Positions 9,756-17,247 of a stretch of 64,000 nucleotides of DNA are shown here, in pieces. The notes under the pieces were generated by a model. That model was not told where the DNA came from. It was given only the letters and a program-made list of their open reading frames with translations, and searched no databases. This stretch comes from Clostridia bacterium (GTDB taxonomy: Bacteria; Bacillota; Clostridia; Oscillospirales; CAG-272): the NCBI GenBank assembly GCA_017455905.1, contig JAFTLQ010000002.1, positions 30,822 through 94,821 on the forward strand. Direction: 5' to 3'. The stretch's first letter is position 1. Each line of letters begins with the position of its first letter. Position numbers and translations under genes: made by a program.

Positions 9756-9784
9756 TTGACAAACGCATGGCCGCTTGGTATAAT
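9756..9784 (+). promoter_or_regulatory. promoter of the cyclophilin gene
   Basis: TTGACA (9756-9761), 17 bp, TATAAT (9779-9784). Divergent from the promoter at 9677-9705. Confidence 0.87.
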
Positions 9785-9825
9785 ATTAATATAATGAAAG
9801 TAAATGACCATTCACAGGAGGCCGT

Positions 9826-10536
9826 ATGGCAAAGACCAAGAAAAACAGCAACTACGTCACCGATAAGACGATAAAGGCAAAGGCCGACCGCGAAGCGGCG
9901 GCACGCAAGAAAAAGATAAAAAAGACGCTGAAGCCCGTGCTTTGTACTACGCTGATCGTTCTGCTGATCGTGGGTGCGATCCTGGGCATCGGTGCCGCGT
10001 GCGGTATGTTTCGCTATCATCCCGAGGTTACGCATCACATCAATATCAATGTGGAATACAAAGGCGACACGCACGTTTTGCACATCGAGCTGTACGGAAA
10101 AGACGCTCCCGAAACCGTTGAAACCTTTGTAAAGAACGCGAGCGAGAACTATTATGACAACCAAACCTTCCATACCTTCCTAAACGGCCTGTTCTACGGC
10201 GGTAACGAGGGTGCCGAAGGCTTGACGTACAACGGTACGGATTATTACGTCAAGGGCGAATTTTCCGCCAACGGACACGAGAACAAGATCAAGCACGAGC
10301 GCGGCATCCTTTCGATGTCCCGCGGCGAGGCCTACGACTCCGGCTTCGGTCAGTTCTTCATCGTGACCGAGGACGCGCCCTCGCTGGACGGCTACTACGC
10401 CGCCTTTGGCCGTGTGACCGATGGCATGGACTTCATCGACGAGGTCCTTGCGGATCTCACGTTTGACAATAACGGCCGGATCGCCAAAGAGGACCGCCCC
10501 ATCATCAAGAGCATCACCGTGCACGCGGCGCACTGA
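9826..10536 (+). CDS. membrane-anchored cyclophilin-type peptidyl-prolyl isomerase
   Basis: A 236-residue protein with a Lys-rich cytoplasmic start, one membrane helix at about residues 37-60, and a cyclophilin domain facing outward (residues about 70-235). Fold landmarks are present: SGFGQFFIVTEDAPSLDGYYAAFG and LSMSRGE. The catalytic Arg that normally follows Phe-His is Thr here (F115-H116-T117), so isomerase activity may be low or the domain may act as a chaperone for exported proteins. It is a single-gene unit with its own promoter, a CAGGAG ribosome site and a terminator. Confidence 0.85.
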   Translation: MAKTKKNSNYVTDKTIKAKADREAAARKKKIKKTLKPVLCTTLIVLLIVGAILGIGAACGMFRYHPEVTHHININVEYKGDTHVLHIELYGKDAPETVETFVKNASENYYDNQTFHTFLNGLFYGGNEGAEGLTYNGTDYYVKGEFSANGHENKIKHERGILSMSRGEAYDSGFGQFFIVTEDAPSLDGYYAAFGRVTDGMDFIDEVLADLTFDNNGRIAKEDRPIIKSITVHAAH

Positions 10537-10550
10537 CGGCACGGAATAAG

Positions 10551-10583
10551 AAAAAGCACCAACAGAAAAGTTGGTGCTTTTTT
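10551..10583. terminator. terminator shared by the cyclophilin gene and the leftward tRNA-like RNA
   Basis: AAAAAGCACCAAC and GTTGGTGCTTTTTT pair around an AGAAAA loop. The flanking A and T runs make it usable from both sides. Confidence 0.85.
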
Positions 10584-10661
10584 GACGCAGGAAGAGGGAT
10601 TTGAACCCCCGTGGCAAGCCACATTCTGTCCGCCAAATCCGCCGCAACGGATTAAGTTATT
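10583..10661 (-). ncRNA. degenerate tRNA or tRNA-like RNA with intact promoter and terminator
   Basis: The minus strand reads a complete T arm (GGGGG, TTCAAAT, CCCTC), a GTGGC-TT-GCCAC variable-arm hairpin as in Leu/Ser tRNAs, and the 3' end TTCCTGC-G-TCA. There is no GCAGGAA 5' acceptor strand and no normal 7-nt anticodon loop; instead AATCCG-TTGCGG-CGGATT forms a hairpin. The tail is TCA rather than CCA. It is preceded by a good promoter and followed by a terminator, so it may still be transcribed as an RNA of about 110 nt including the terminator. It marks the left end of the accessory region. Confidence 0.45.
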
Positions 10662-10667
10662 AGCAAC

Positions 10668-10696
10668 ATTATACCACAAAGCAGCTGAGAGTTCAA
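10668..10696 (-). promoter_or_regulatory. promoter of the tRNA-like RNA
   Basis: Minus-strand TTGAAC (10691-10696), 17 bp, TATAAT (10668-10673). The predicted start falls at about 10661. Confidence 0.7.
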
Positions 10697-10792
10697 GGGG
10701 GAGTAAATATATTCTTTTTTCTGCCGTCATATAGAACATATGACTGATTTGATAATTCGTATAAAAATTTACAATAAACTTGCCGAATCCAC

Positions 10793-10821
10793 TTGATAAA
10801 TCATTAGAAAAGGTGTATAAT
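10793..10821 (+). promoter_or_regulatory. promoter of the AbiEi-like/Fic operon
   Basis: TTGATA (10793-10798), 17 bp, TATAAT (10816-10821), 20 bp before the first start codon. A short leader with AGAGGTGA follows. Confidence 0.8.
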
Positions 10822-10841
10822 ATTTGGTAAGAGGTGATGAC

Positions 10842-11450
10842 ATGGAAAAACCATCTAACTTGACTGTTATTCGAAACAGAATCAAGAAAGCACAACCCGG
10901 CACTGTATTTGTGGCTGTTGATTTCGTGGATGTTAGCGAAAAAACAAACATCAACGCCTACTTAGCCGTTCTTGCAGAGGAAGGTACGCTCCTTCGTGCT
11001 TTACGCGGTGTGTACTACAAACCACAATACAATAAACTGCTGAAAGAATATATTGCTCCCGATATAGATAAGGTAGCCCGTGCGATTGCTCGTAATTACG
11101 GATGGACGATTATCCCCGGCGAGGATGCCGCATTAAATATGCTCGGGCTCTCAACACAAGTTCCTGCCGTATATATCTACGCGAGTGACGGCCCCTACAA
11201 AAAATACACGGTAAATAATTTTACGATAGAATTCAAAAGAACAACGCAACGCGACTTGGTAAATCTGTCATTCAAGACGGCGGTAGTGATTCAGGCACTC
11301 AAAGCATTGGGCAAGGATCGTATCGCAGAAGATGACATCGCTCAATTGCGAAGCGTTTGCACGGCAGAAGAAAAGGATAAAATGATAACCGAAGCCAAGA
11401 CGGTAACCGCATGGATATACGATTATATCAGGCAAATTTGTAACGATTAA
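10842..11450 (+). CDS. AbiEi-like antitoxin-type protein (DUF6088 family)
   Basis: A 202-residue protein resembling DUF6088, part of the AbiEi group of type IV toxin-antitoxin antitoxins: an N-terminal winged helix (about residues 1-75, containing LLRALRGVYYKP) and a C-terminal mixed domain. AbiEi proteins bind DNA and repress their own operon. The usual AbiEii nucleotidyltransferase partner is absent; a Fic gene follows 32 bp downstream instead. ATG 10842 follows AGAGGTGA; an upstream TTG is less likely. Family assignment is by resemblance; function as antitoxin here is inferred. Confidence 0.7.
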   Translation: MEKPSNLTVIRNRIKKAQPGTVFVAVDFVDVSEKTNINAYLAVLAEEGTLLRALRGVYYKPQYNKLLKEYIAPDIDKVARAIARNYGWTIIPGEDAALNMLGLSTQVPAVYIYASDGPYKKYTVNNFTIEFKRTTQRDLVNLSFKTAVVIQALKALGKDRIAEDDIAQLRSVCTAEEKDKMITEAKTVTAWIYDYIRQICND

Positions 11451-11482
11451 AACTTATAGGCAGAGAAACATAGGAGGCAAAT

Positions 11483-12565
11483 ATGTCAGAGAAAAATTGG
11501 CAATTTGAACTTGAAGAATATATAAAACAGGGCGAGCCCGGAAAGATTGAAAAGAGCGAGGCGTGGCAGACCGCTATTGGGCTTCAGGCGGTTGACGGAC
11601 TGCAAACCTCGGAATATCTGTTAGATACCGCCAAGGAGCATATCGAGGGCAACATCAGTATCGACGAAGCTCAAAAGCGCATTCAAAGCTACTACGAGCA
11701 GCGTACCGAGCGCACCGAAATTGAGGATGCGACAAAAGAAGCCGATATTGTTTCGGCAAGAATCGCAAAGCTCCTCGGCGAAAAGAGCTTTCAGTTCTCG
11801 CCTGCAGAGTGGATGACCATTCACCGCAGACTGTTCGAGGGCGTATTCAAGCACGCAGGTCAGGTCAGACCATACAACATCACCAAGAAGGAATGGGTGC
11901 TGAACGGCGACACCGTGATTTACGCAGACTTCAACAGCATCCGTGATACTTTGGACTATGACTTTGCAACCGAAAAGCAGTTTTCATACGAGGGATTGTC
12001 CGTGGAAGCTGCAGTCAGACACCTCGCAAAATTCGCGTCTGACATCTGGCAGATTCATCCCTTCTGCGAGGGCAACACGAGAGCGACCGCTGTGTTTATG
12101 ATCAAATATATGAAAACCTTCGGTTTCCGTGTCAATAACGACGCCTTCCAAAAGAATTCGTGGTATTTCCGTAACGCTCTCGTGAGAGCAAACTATAACA
12201 ATCTCCAAAAAGGCATTCACTCCACAACGAAATTCTTGGAAATGTTCTTCGGTAATCTCCTCTTGGAAACCAATCACGAGTTGAGAAACAGATATATGCA
12301 TGTGGATTATGTGGATTTAGAAAAATCCCAAAGTATCAATTCCAAAGTTCCAAAGTCTCAATTTGATACTTTGGACTGTACTTTGGAAGAATTGGCGGTG
12401 TTGGAATTGGTAGCAAAGAAGCCCAATATCAAGCAGCAAGAGCTCGCTGATGCTACGGGAAAAGCTATCGCTACCATCAAACGATTGATGAAATCCCTGC
12501 AAGACAAGAACTATATCCGCCGCGAAAGCGGAAAACGCTACGGCAAATGGGAAGTTTTGGTGTAA
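11483..12565 (+). CDS. Fic family protein with VbhA-like N-terminus and C-terminal winged helix
   Basis: A 360-residue Fic-fold protein; Fic enzymes usually AMPylate target proteins. The active-site motif HPFCEGNTR at residues 192-200 is intact (HxFxxGNxR, with Glu in the metal position). Residues about 25-75 resemble the small VbhA antitoxin domain, but the inhibitory SxxxEG reads LQAVDG (35-40 region), so self-inhibition may be altered. Residues about 298-360 form a winged helix as in many chromosomal Fic proteins. Ribosome site AGGAGG. It probably forms an operon with the AbiEi-like gene and the methylase-like gene that follows. Confidence 0.88.
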   Translation: MSEKNWQFELEEYIKQGEPGKIEKSEAWQTAIGLQAVDGLQTSEYLLDTAKEHIEGNISIDEAQKRIQSYYEQRTERTEIEDATKEADIVSARIAKLLGEKSFQFSPAEWMTIHRRLFEGVFKHAGQVRPYNITKKEWVLNGDTVIYADFNSIRDTLDYDFATEKQFSYEGLSVEAAVRHLAKFASDIWQIHPFCEGNTRATAVFMIKYMKTFGFRVNNDAFQKNSWYFRNALVRANYNNLQKGIHSTTKFLEMFFGNLLLETNHELRNRYMHVDYVDLEKSQSINSKVPKSQFDTLDCTLEELAVLELVAKKPNIKQQELADATGKAIATIKRLMKSLQDKNYIRRESGKRYGKWEVLV

Positions 12566-12600
12566 TGTAGACCAAAAAGTTGAAAGAGATTTATAGTAAC

Positions 12601-13578
12601 ATGGAAAAAAACAAAATCGACATAAAAGAAAACTATATTTATCGCTTGGATAACGAGCTTCTGACCATCCTTCTGCGAGATAGGTCGTCAGGCAAAAACA
12701 TTATTTGGGCAACCGATAACTATAGTTCGCGTGGCTGTGGATATCAAAGCTACGACTATATAACCGTCGAAGCCATCACAGGCTATCACGGAAATATTAT
12801 AAAGCCGAGAACCGAGAAATCCAAAAAGGAGCAAACTGACCGCATTCGTGATAAGGCGGAAGTGTTCACCCCTTCTTGGATCTGCAATAAACAGAATAAT
12901 CTCGTCGATAATGCATGGTTTGGTACGGACTTTGTGTTCAACACAGAAATAGATAAGACTTGGGTGGCAACCCCCGAGCCGATTGTATTTCCTACTGCAA
13001 CAGGCAAGACGTGGCAAGATTATATTAACGATGTTCGCTTGGAGATTACCTGCGGCGAAGCTCCGTACCTTGTCAGCCGTTACGATACCGTCAGCGGATA
13101 TATGATAGAGCTTTCACGACGAGTTGGGTTGCTTGACAGAAAGCTTCGTGTTGTAAGCGAGAATACACAAACAGAAAAAGAATGGCTGAAATGGGCAATC
13201 AAGTCCTTTCAGAACACCTACGGCTACGATTGGCAAGGCGACAATGTGCTTCTGGCACGCGAAAATCTGCTTTTTACCTTTATCGACTACTATAAGGCAA
13301 AATTCGACAAAGAGCCCGACATTGATATTCTCAAGAAGATTGCCGAAATCCTTTCGTGGAACATATGGCAGATGGACGGCTTGAAATTTGTCATTCCCGA
13401 AAGCTGCAAAGAGGTGGAAGAAGGTCAGCTCACCCTGTTCGACGACGAGGTTGAAAAGCAGCCTTGCCCCGGATGTGCCAAGAACGATCCTTACGCGCAC
13501 ACAGGTATTTACTGCATCATTAAGGATTGGAAGGCGAACAAGAAGGTCACATTCGTGTCCCTCTTGAAAAAAGATTGA
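12601..13578 (+). CDS. methylase-like protein annotated in relatives as restriction subunit M
   Basis: A 325-residue protein. The segment AEVFTPSWICNKQ (about residues 86-98) resembles the VFTP region that precedes the AdoMet site of type I/IIG adenine methylases, and small proteins of this type are often called restriction endonuclease subunit M in Clostridia. I do not see clear full motifs I and IV (NPPY), so catalytic methylation is doubtful. A C-terminal CPGCAKNDPYAHTG segment may bind metal. ATG 12601 is preferred over TTG 12580. It lies between the Fic gene and a GIY-YIG gene, 13 bp apart, suggesting a restriction-like module. Confidence 0.55.
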   Translation: MEKNKIDIKENYIYRLDNELLTILLRDRSSGKNIIWATDNYSSRGCGYQSYDYITVEAITGYHGNIIKPRTEKSKKEQTDRIRDKAEVFTPSWICNKQNNLVDNAWFGTDFVFNTEIDKTWVATPEPIVFPTATGKTWQDYINDVRLEITCGEAPYLVSRYDTVSGYMIELSRRVGLLDRKLRVVSENTQTEKEWLKWAIKSFQNTYGYDWQGDNVLLARENLLFTFIDYYKAKFDKEPDIDILKKIAEILSWNIWQMDGLKFVIPESCKEVEEGQLTLFDDEVEKQPCPGCAKNDPYAHTGIYCIIKDWKANKKVTFVSLLKKD

Positions 13579-13591
13579 TTGGAGCATTATG

Positions 13592-14173
13592 ATGAAAGAT
13601 TTAAGCATACTTGACAGCTTAATAACAGGTCGCGTAGAACCTCATATATATGCTTTCACCACGAATACGATCCCGAACTATCTGAAGGTTGGAGATACCT
13701 ACCGCCCCGTGTCCAAGCGACTCAACGAATGGCGCGAGTATTTCCCGAATCTTGAACAAAAGTTTGAAGGTAGCGCGAGAATCACGGACGATGTGTATTT
13801 CCGTGACTTTGCTGTTCATTACTTCCTGGAATCGGAAAAGCACAGAACCCATCTTGCAGAAACCGATCTCCCCGAGGGAGTATACTATTCAAGAGAATTC
13901 TTCAGAGAAGCGACCGTAGGTGACGTGGAAGAAGCAATCGCGGATATTCACGACGATTACGAAAGCAAATCAGGCAAATATCATTATTACGATGCCACTA
14001 CGCAATTGCCGACTACTGAGAAATATGCCTCCACGGGCATGTGGTTTCCCCGTCCAAATCAGCAGGCAACCATAGATGCGTTTAAGAGAGCCGTAGCAAA
14101 CGGCAGAACGCATCTGCTTACACCATGCAATAGAAAATCTGCAAAAATTAAATATAGAATTGCAAAGAAATAA
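13592..14173 (+). pseudogene. GIY-YIG nuclease/helicase gene truncated before the helicase P-loop
   Basis: The first about 180 residues resemble large restriction-type proteins with an N-terminal GIY-YIG nuclease (HIYAFTTNTIPNYLKVG) followed by a DEAD/DEAH helicase. The reading passes the typical linker MWFPRPNQQATIDAF and NGRTHLL and is then lost exactly where the Walker A region should begin; an unrelated 17-residue tail ends the frame. The change point is about 14115-14130. The start after GGAG (13581-13584) is ATG 13592. So the nuclease domain could still be made, but the motor is gone. Confidence 0.7.
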
Positions 14174-14498
14174 CGATGCTACTTTCCAAGCAGTTCTTGA
14201 TGCTATTGAAGCGGTAGCTTCTCTTGAAGATATAAAAAATCTGCGTGATATGAATGAACATGGATTGGATTATCTTGTTGATAAGGGAAGAAAACAGGAT
14301 GATTATAGAAAAACAGTAGAAAAAGGAGAATACAAAATACATACAACTGCAGCATGGACACATGTCCATGGTGATGCCCAATTAATTCTTCTTGGTAACG
14401 TAGAAATAGATAAACTTTTACTTGTCATGAAAGAACATCATTCTATTGTAAAATCAAAAACAAAAGAAATATTTGAAAGATCAATTTACGGACAGTAA
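14130..14498 (+). pseudogene. C-terminal remnant of an unidentified gene
   Basis: In a different frame from the GIY-YIG piece, coding sequence without start codon runs to a stop at 14498: a coiled-coil-like start (IENLQKLNIELQRNN), then about 100 residues ending ERSIYGQ. The sudden frame change against the upstream gene shows that a deletion joined two genes near 14120-14130. I do not recognise the family. Confidence 0.45.
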
Positions 14499-14675
14499 CA
14501 GGCGGTGGGAGATACAGTTTCCTATCAACATGAGCTTTGAATCCACAAAAACTTTCAAGAAAATTCAAAATAACGCTGGACTTTCTCTCTCTTTTGTGGT
14601 ATTGTGTTGTGCTAACAGGAGGTGCAGTCTATGGAAAGCATTATAAAAGCGCTGGGGCAGGGAAATGGCGAAAAA
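14499..14675 (+). other. gap with an orphan gene start
   Basis: An AGGAGG ribosome site at 14617-14622 leads to ATG 14631 (MESIIKALGQGN...), which resembles the first residues of DUF6809 proteins such as the one at 54430, but the frame then runs antisense through the tRNA remnant at 14716-14792. I read this as the first dozen codons of a gene whose body has been lost. Confidence 0.3.
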
Positions 14676-14710
14676 CAAAGAAAAACACCAACTGCGAGGA
14701 TTGGTGCTTT
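14676..14710 (-). terminator. terminator of the tRNA-Ser remnant
   Basis: On the minus strand CACCAA and TTGGTG pair around a 9-nt loop and are followed by TTTTTCTTTG. Its position next to a tRNA 3' end copies the arrangement at 10551-10585. Confidence 0.55.
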
Positions 14711-14715
14711 GTTTT

Positions 14716-14792
14716 TGGCGCAGGCTGAGGGATTCGAACCCCCGTGCCGGTTAGGCAAACGGTTTTCAAGACTTATTCGCTCTGATACCGAA
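14716..14792 (-). pseudogene. tRNA-Ser remnant, intact 3' half
   Basis: Minus strand: anticodon loop CTTGAAA, right stem strand ACCG, long variable region, T arm, acceptor 3' strand AGCCTGC, then G and CCA (14716-14719). The 5' half (14773-14792) is degraded and cannot pair. The 3' acceptor strand AGCCTGC is the exact complement of GCAGGCT found in the 5' half-genes at 17713-17753 and 17938-17961, so those pieces look like the two halves of one former tRNA-Ser gene. Confidence 0.6.
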
Positions 14793-14813
14793 ACTTCACG
14801 GTTGTTCCCGAAA

Positions 14814-14888
14814 TGTCTCAAATAATCACCGCAAAAAGTCTTGATTTTGAGTGGTTTTAAGGAAAAAAGCGAGAAAAAATGCGAGATT
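14814..14888. repeat. att-like module, copy 1
   Basis: TGTCTCAAATAATCACCG (14814-14831) is followed, with the repeat starting 38 bp after the end of the box, by GCGAGAAA (14869-14876) and an imperfect second copy (14881-14886). The same box, spacing and repeat occur at 17532-17637 next to another tRNA-Ser remnant. Confidence 0.55.
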
Positions 14889-14981
14889 TTGGCAAAAATC
14901 AGAAAAATTCAAATAAAAAATACACTAAAAATGGTGGGGGTTCGAATGCATCGTTGCTTGGGCAAAAAAGCAGTTAAAACA

Positions 14982-15047
14982 ATGAAAAATTTACCTTACG
15001 GTATGCTGTCTGCCTTATTAAAAACGAAAAAGGAGAATCCAAAATGA
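14982..15047 (+). CDS. possible 21-residue leader peptide
   Basis: A short frame from ATG 14982 whose TGA overlaps the start of the HTH gene (ATGA), so it could couple translation. No convincing ribosome site is present, and I recognise no family. Confidence 0.2.
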   Translation: MKNLPYGMLSALLKTKKENPK

Positions 15048-15298
15048 CAAGAGAAGAAAAGGTTGCGGAGCTTGAAAGAATGCTCGCAAAAGTCCCGGAC
15101 GTGATGAGTCCTCTCAGGGCGAGCAAATGCTCTCCATTTGGAAGAAACAAGGTTTACGAGCTGATAAAAAACAAAGACCTACGAGCCTTCGTATTTCAGG
15201 GCTCATACATAATCGCCAAGGTGGATCTGATAGAAACCATAGTTGACTATAGCGAAAGGAAAGGCAGGTGCTACAGCATAGGTCGGGAAGTAAAATGA
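15044..15298 (+). CDS. small HTH DNA-binding protein (excisionase-like)
   Basis: An 84-residue protein with one helix-turn-helix of the excisionase/MerR-like type: SPFGRNKVYELIKNKDLRAF followed by a wing with GSYIIAKVDL. Such proteins serve as recombination directionality factors or small regulators of integrative elements. AAAGGAG precedes the start. It overlaps the next HTH gene by ATGA and lies 160 bp from the att-like module, which fits a directionality role. Function is inferred. Confidence 0.6.
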   Translation: MTREEKVAELERMLAKVPDVMSPLRASKCSPFGRNKVYELIKNKDLRAFVFQGSYIIAKVDLIETIVDYSERKGRCYSIGREVK

Positions 15299-15924
15299 TG
15301 ATGCTGACCATGACCGTGGAAGAAATCCGAAGGAATTATCCCCCTATCCTCTCGCTCGAACAAGTCAGATGCATCTTACATATCAGCAAACGCAAGGCGG
15401 CGTGGATGCTGCAAAACGGCATCCTTCCGTGCGAAATCCGTAATACGCCTACGCACAAGTATTCTATCAGAAAGGAGGATGTTCTTGCCTACATGGCTAA
15501 AGGCGAACGAGAGAAGCGTAAGGAAATCCCCGTCGGTATTTTCAACGCAAAAAAGACAAATAACCCTCGCAGAACCGAGTCGCCTGACTCGGACTGTGGG
15601 GGTTATTTTGATGATACGAATTATAAGCTCCGTGGCAAGGAGCGAACAAGGTTCAAAGAGATGCTCGAGGATCTTCTTTCTGCCGTACCCGACACGCTCA
15701 CCGTGGACGAGGTCGCCGAACTGACAGGTTACAACCGCACCACGATCCTTCGCTACGTGCGGAAGAAATACATATTCGCCGTGAATATCATGGGTAAGCT
15801 CTACATCTCAAAACAGAGCATCATTAACTACCTTGCCACCGATAAGGCATTTAAGAATACGCAGAAATCGGAGTGGCATGAGAATGTAGTTGGAAAACTA
15901 CATAAAAGTGAAGCGCATGATTGA
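15295..15924 (+). CDS. protein with two helix-turn-helix domains (excisionase-like)
   Basis: A 209-residue protein. An N-terminal HTH (about residues 15-70: LSLEQVRCILHISKRKAAWML, wing with KYSIRKEDV) and a C-terminal HTH (about 130-190: LTVDEVAELTGYNRTTILRYV, wing with LYISKQSI) are joined by a charged linker. Each resembles the HTH_17 class found in integrative elements. It starts within the stop of the upstream HTH gene. No recombinase gene follows, which is where one would normally lie. Confidence 0.6.
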   Translation: MMMLTMTVEEIRRNYPPILSLEQVRCILHISKRKAAWMLQNGILPCEIRNTPTHKYSIRKEDVLAYMAKGEREKRKEIPVGIFNAKKTNNPRRTESPDSDCGGYFDDTNYKLRGKERTRFKEMLEDLLSAVPDTLTVDEVAELTGYNRTTILRYVRKKYIFAVNIMGKLYISKQSIINYLATDKAFKNTQKSEWHENVVGKLHKSEAHD

Positions 15925-15947
15925 AAAATCTGCGCTTCACTAGGATA

Positions 15948-16721
15948 TTATGCACTTCTAAGAGCGGACAAGATGGTATCTTTCTTGCTCCATGCATGAG
16001 CAGAAACACCATATGTTTGTAGTGCGCTTACAGCATCGTCTTTCGGGGAACTTTCTAAATCGTTATACACCACGAACAAACGCGACCTATCTTCGCAAGA
16101 AGTCATAGTATCATTCCAATCAAAAATTGTAGATTTGACTTTGTCCTTGTTTAAATTATTAACTGCTTTGATTAAAGTAAACGGTGTTGCTTTGCTTCTC
16201 GGAATAGCAAAATCATAATTTGCAGTTAAGCCACTCCTGCCAGTAATGCGATGATCCGGAACATATCCAACATCATTATCATCAAAAAATCCTCTGATTT
16301 CTTCCAAGAAGATGCTTTGAACGTTGTTTCGGCTAAGCATGTACATGTCATTGACTTTGCTAATACATTGAAGTAACAAGTGCTTTTTTAAATACAAATC
16401 AGACATGGTGGCTTTTATAAACAAACTGTTTGATTCGATTTGCACCCCATAAGAATGGACTATTCTGTTGAAAATGTTTTGGCGTGCGGCACCTTTTATT
16501 GTTATACCGTTGAAACTTAAGTTGGAAAGAGTCTCTCCATTATCGGTAACTATAAAGTCGTTGCCATTCTTTACTATAAATATTTCTGTACAATCATTCA
16601 AGCTATCCAAAAAAGGAAGAGTGATTTTAGATATATTTTCTGATACGGCAACTTCGCGAGAATGATCCTTTAAAAACGCCAAATAACCATCAATATATCC
16701 TTGTATTGTCGTTTCAGCCAT
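15948..16721 (-). CDS. DUF1828/DUF1829 domain protein
   Basis: A 257-residue protein. The N-terminal half (about residues 10-110, with DFIVTDNGETLSNL) matches DUF1828, and the C-terminal half (about 120-250, with FDWNDT and RLFVVYNDL) resembles DUF1829. Genes of this kind occur in accessory islands and are suspected of roles in defence or toxin-antitoxin pairs; no activity is established. It begins 1 bp after the end of the upstream partner gene, so the two form an operon facing the HTH genes. AGGAGATGATAT serves as ribosome site. Confidence 0.6.
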   Translation of the reverse strand: MAETTIQGYIDGYLAFLKDHSREVAVSENISKITLPFLDSLNDCTEIFIVKNGNDFIVTDNGETLSNLSFNGITIKGAARQNIFNRIVHSYGVQIESNSLFIKATMSDLYLKKHLLLQCISKVNDMYMLSRNNVQSIFLEEIRGFFDDNDVGYVPDHRITGRSGLTANYDFAIPRSKATPFTLIKAVNNLNKDKVKSTIFDWNDTMTSCEDRSRLFVVYNDLESSPKDDAVSALQTYGVSAHAWSKKDTILSALRSA

Positions 16722-16722
16722 A

Positions 16723-17175
16723 TTATATCATCTCCTGTAAATGAACATTATCTGTATTGATATTACAGCACTTAAAGAAATCATATAAAACATTCCATCC
16801 GGTCAAATCCTGAAAAAGACCTGGGTCATAATCCTCCAACTTATATGTATGCATTTCAGACTGATTTAATGTACCAGTAAAAACGTGAATATGATTCTCC
16901 CAAAGTTGACCATCTTCACACATATGCGGAGCACCATTTAAATCGACTCTAATTAAAGGATGTGTTTTGAATCTATTTTGATATTTTTGCTTCGATTCCG
17001 AAATGGATGTAGCATATATTGCAAGCATGCCAGAAGATCCAATCTGATAGTCAAAAAGATAGGATTCTGTTTCGCCATTCAACTCAATACACCCCGAATC
17101 TCCCATTTTTAATTGAAAATCTTTTGAAAATGATTTTTGTTCGGCAATCATTTTTGAAATGGTACTTGAATCCAT
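16723..17175 (-). CDS. DUF6978-like protein
   Basis: A 150-residue protein resembling DUF6978: a beta-rich core, the segment RVDLNGAPHMCEDG and a C-terminal helix LYDFFKCCNIN. In other genomes proteins like this are commonly next to DUF1828 proteins, as here. ATG 17175 is chosen because the earlier ATG at 17190 is itself part of the GGAGGT ribosome site. Function is unknown; the pair may be a two-gene defence or toxin-antitoxin unit. Confidence 0.5.
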   Translation of the reverse strand: MDSSTISKMIAEQKSFSKDFQLKMGDSGCIELNGETESYLFDYQIGSSGMLAIYATSISESKQKYQNRFKTHPLIRVDLNGAPHMCEDGQLWENHIHVFTGTLNQSEMHTYKLEDYDPGLFQDLTGWNVLYDFFKCCNINTDNVHLQEMI

Positions 17176-17202
17176 CGTTTTTACCTCCATTGAAAAGAAA
17201 GC

Positions 17203-17224
17203 CGCAAGGTTATCCCTTGCGGCT
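17203..17224 (-). terminator. terminator after tRNA-Ser
   Basis: Minus-strand GCCGCAAGG and CCTTGCGGC pair around a short loop and run into TTTCTTTTC, about 25 bp after the tRNA CCA end. Confidence 0.7.
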
Positions 17225-17247
17225 AACGCGGTGTTTAGCCGCTATTT

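Noticed and set aside
14932-14948. GGGGGTTCGAAT on the plus strand, resembling a tRNA T arm
   Set aside because: No adjacent acceptor or variable-arm sequence; probably chance or a very short fragment.
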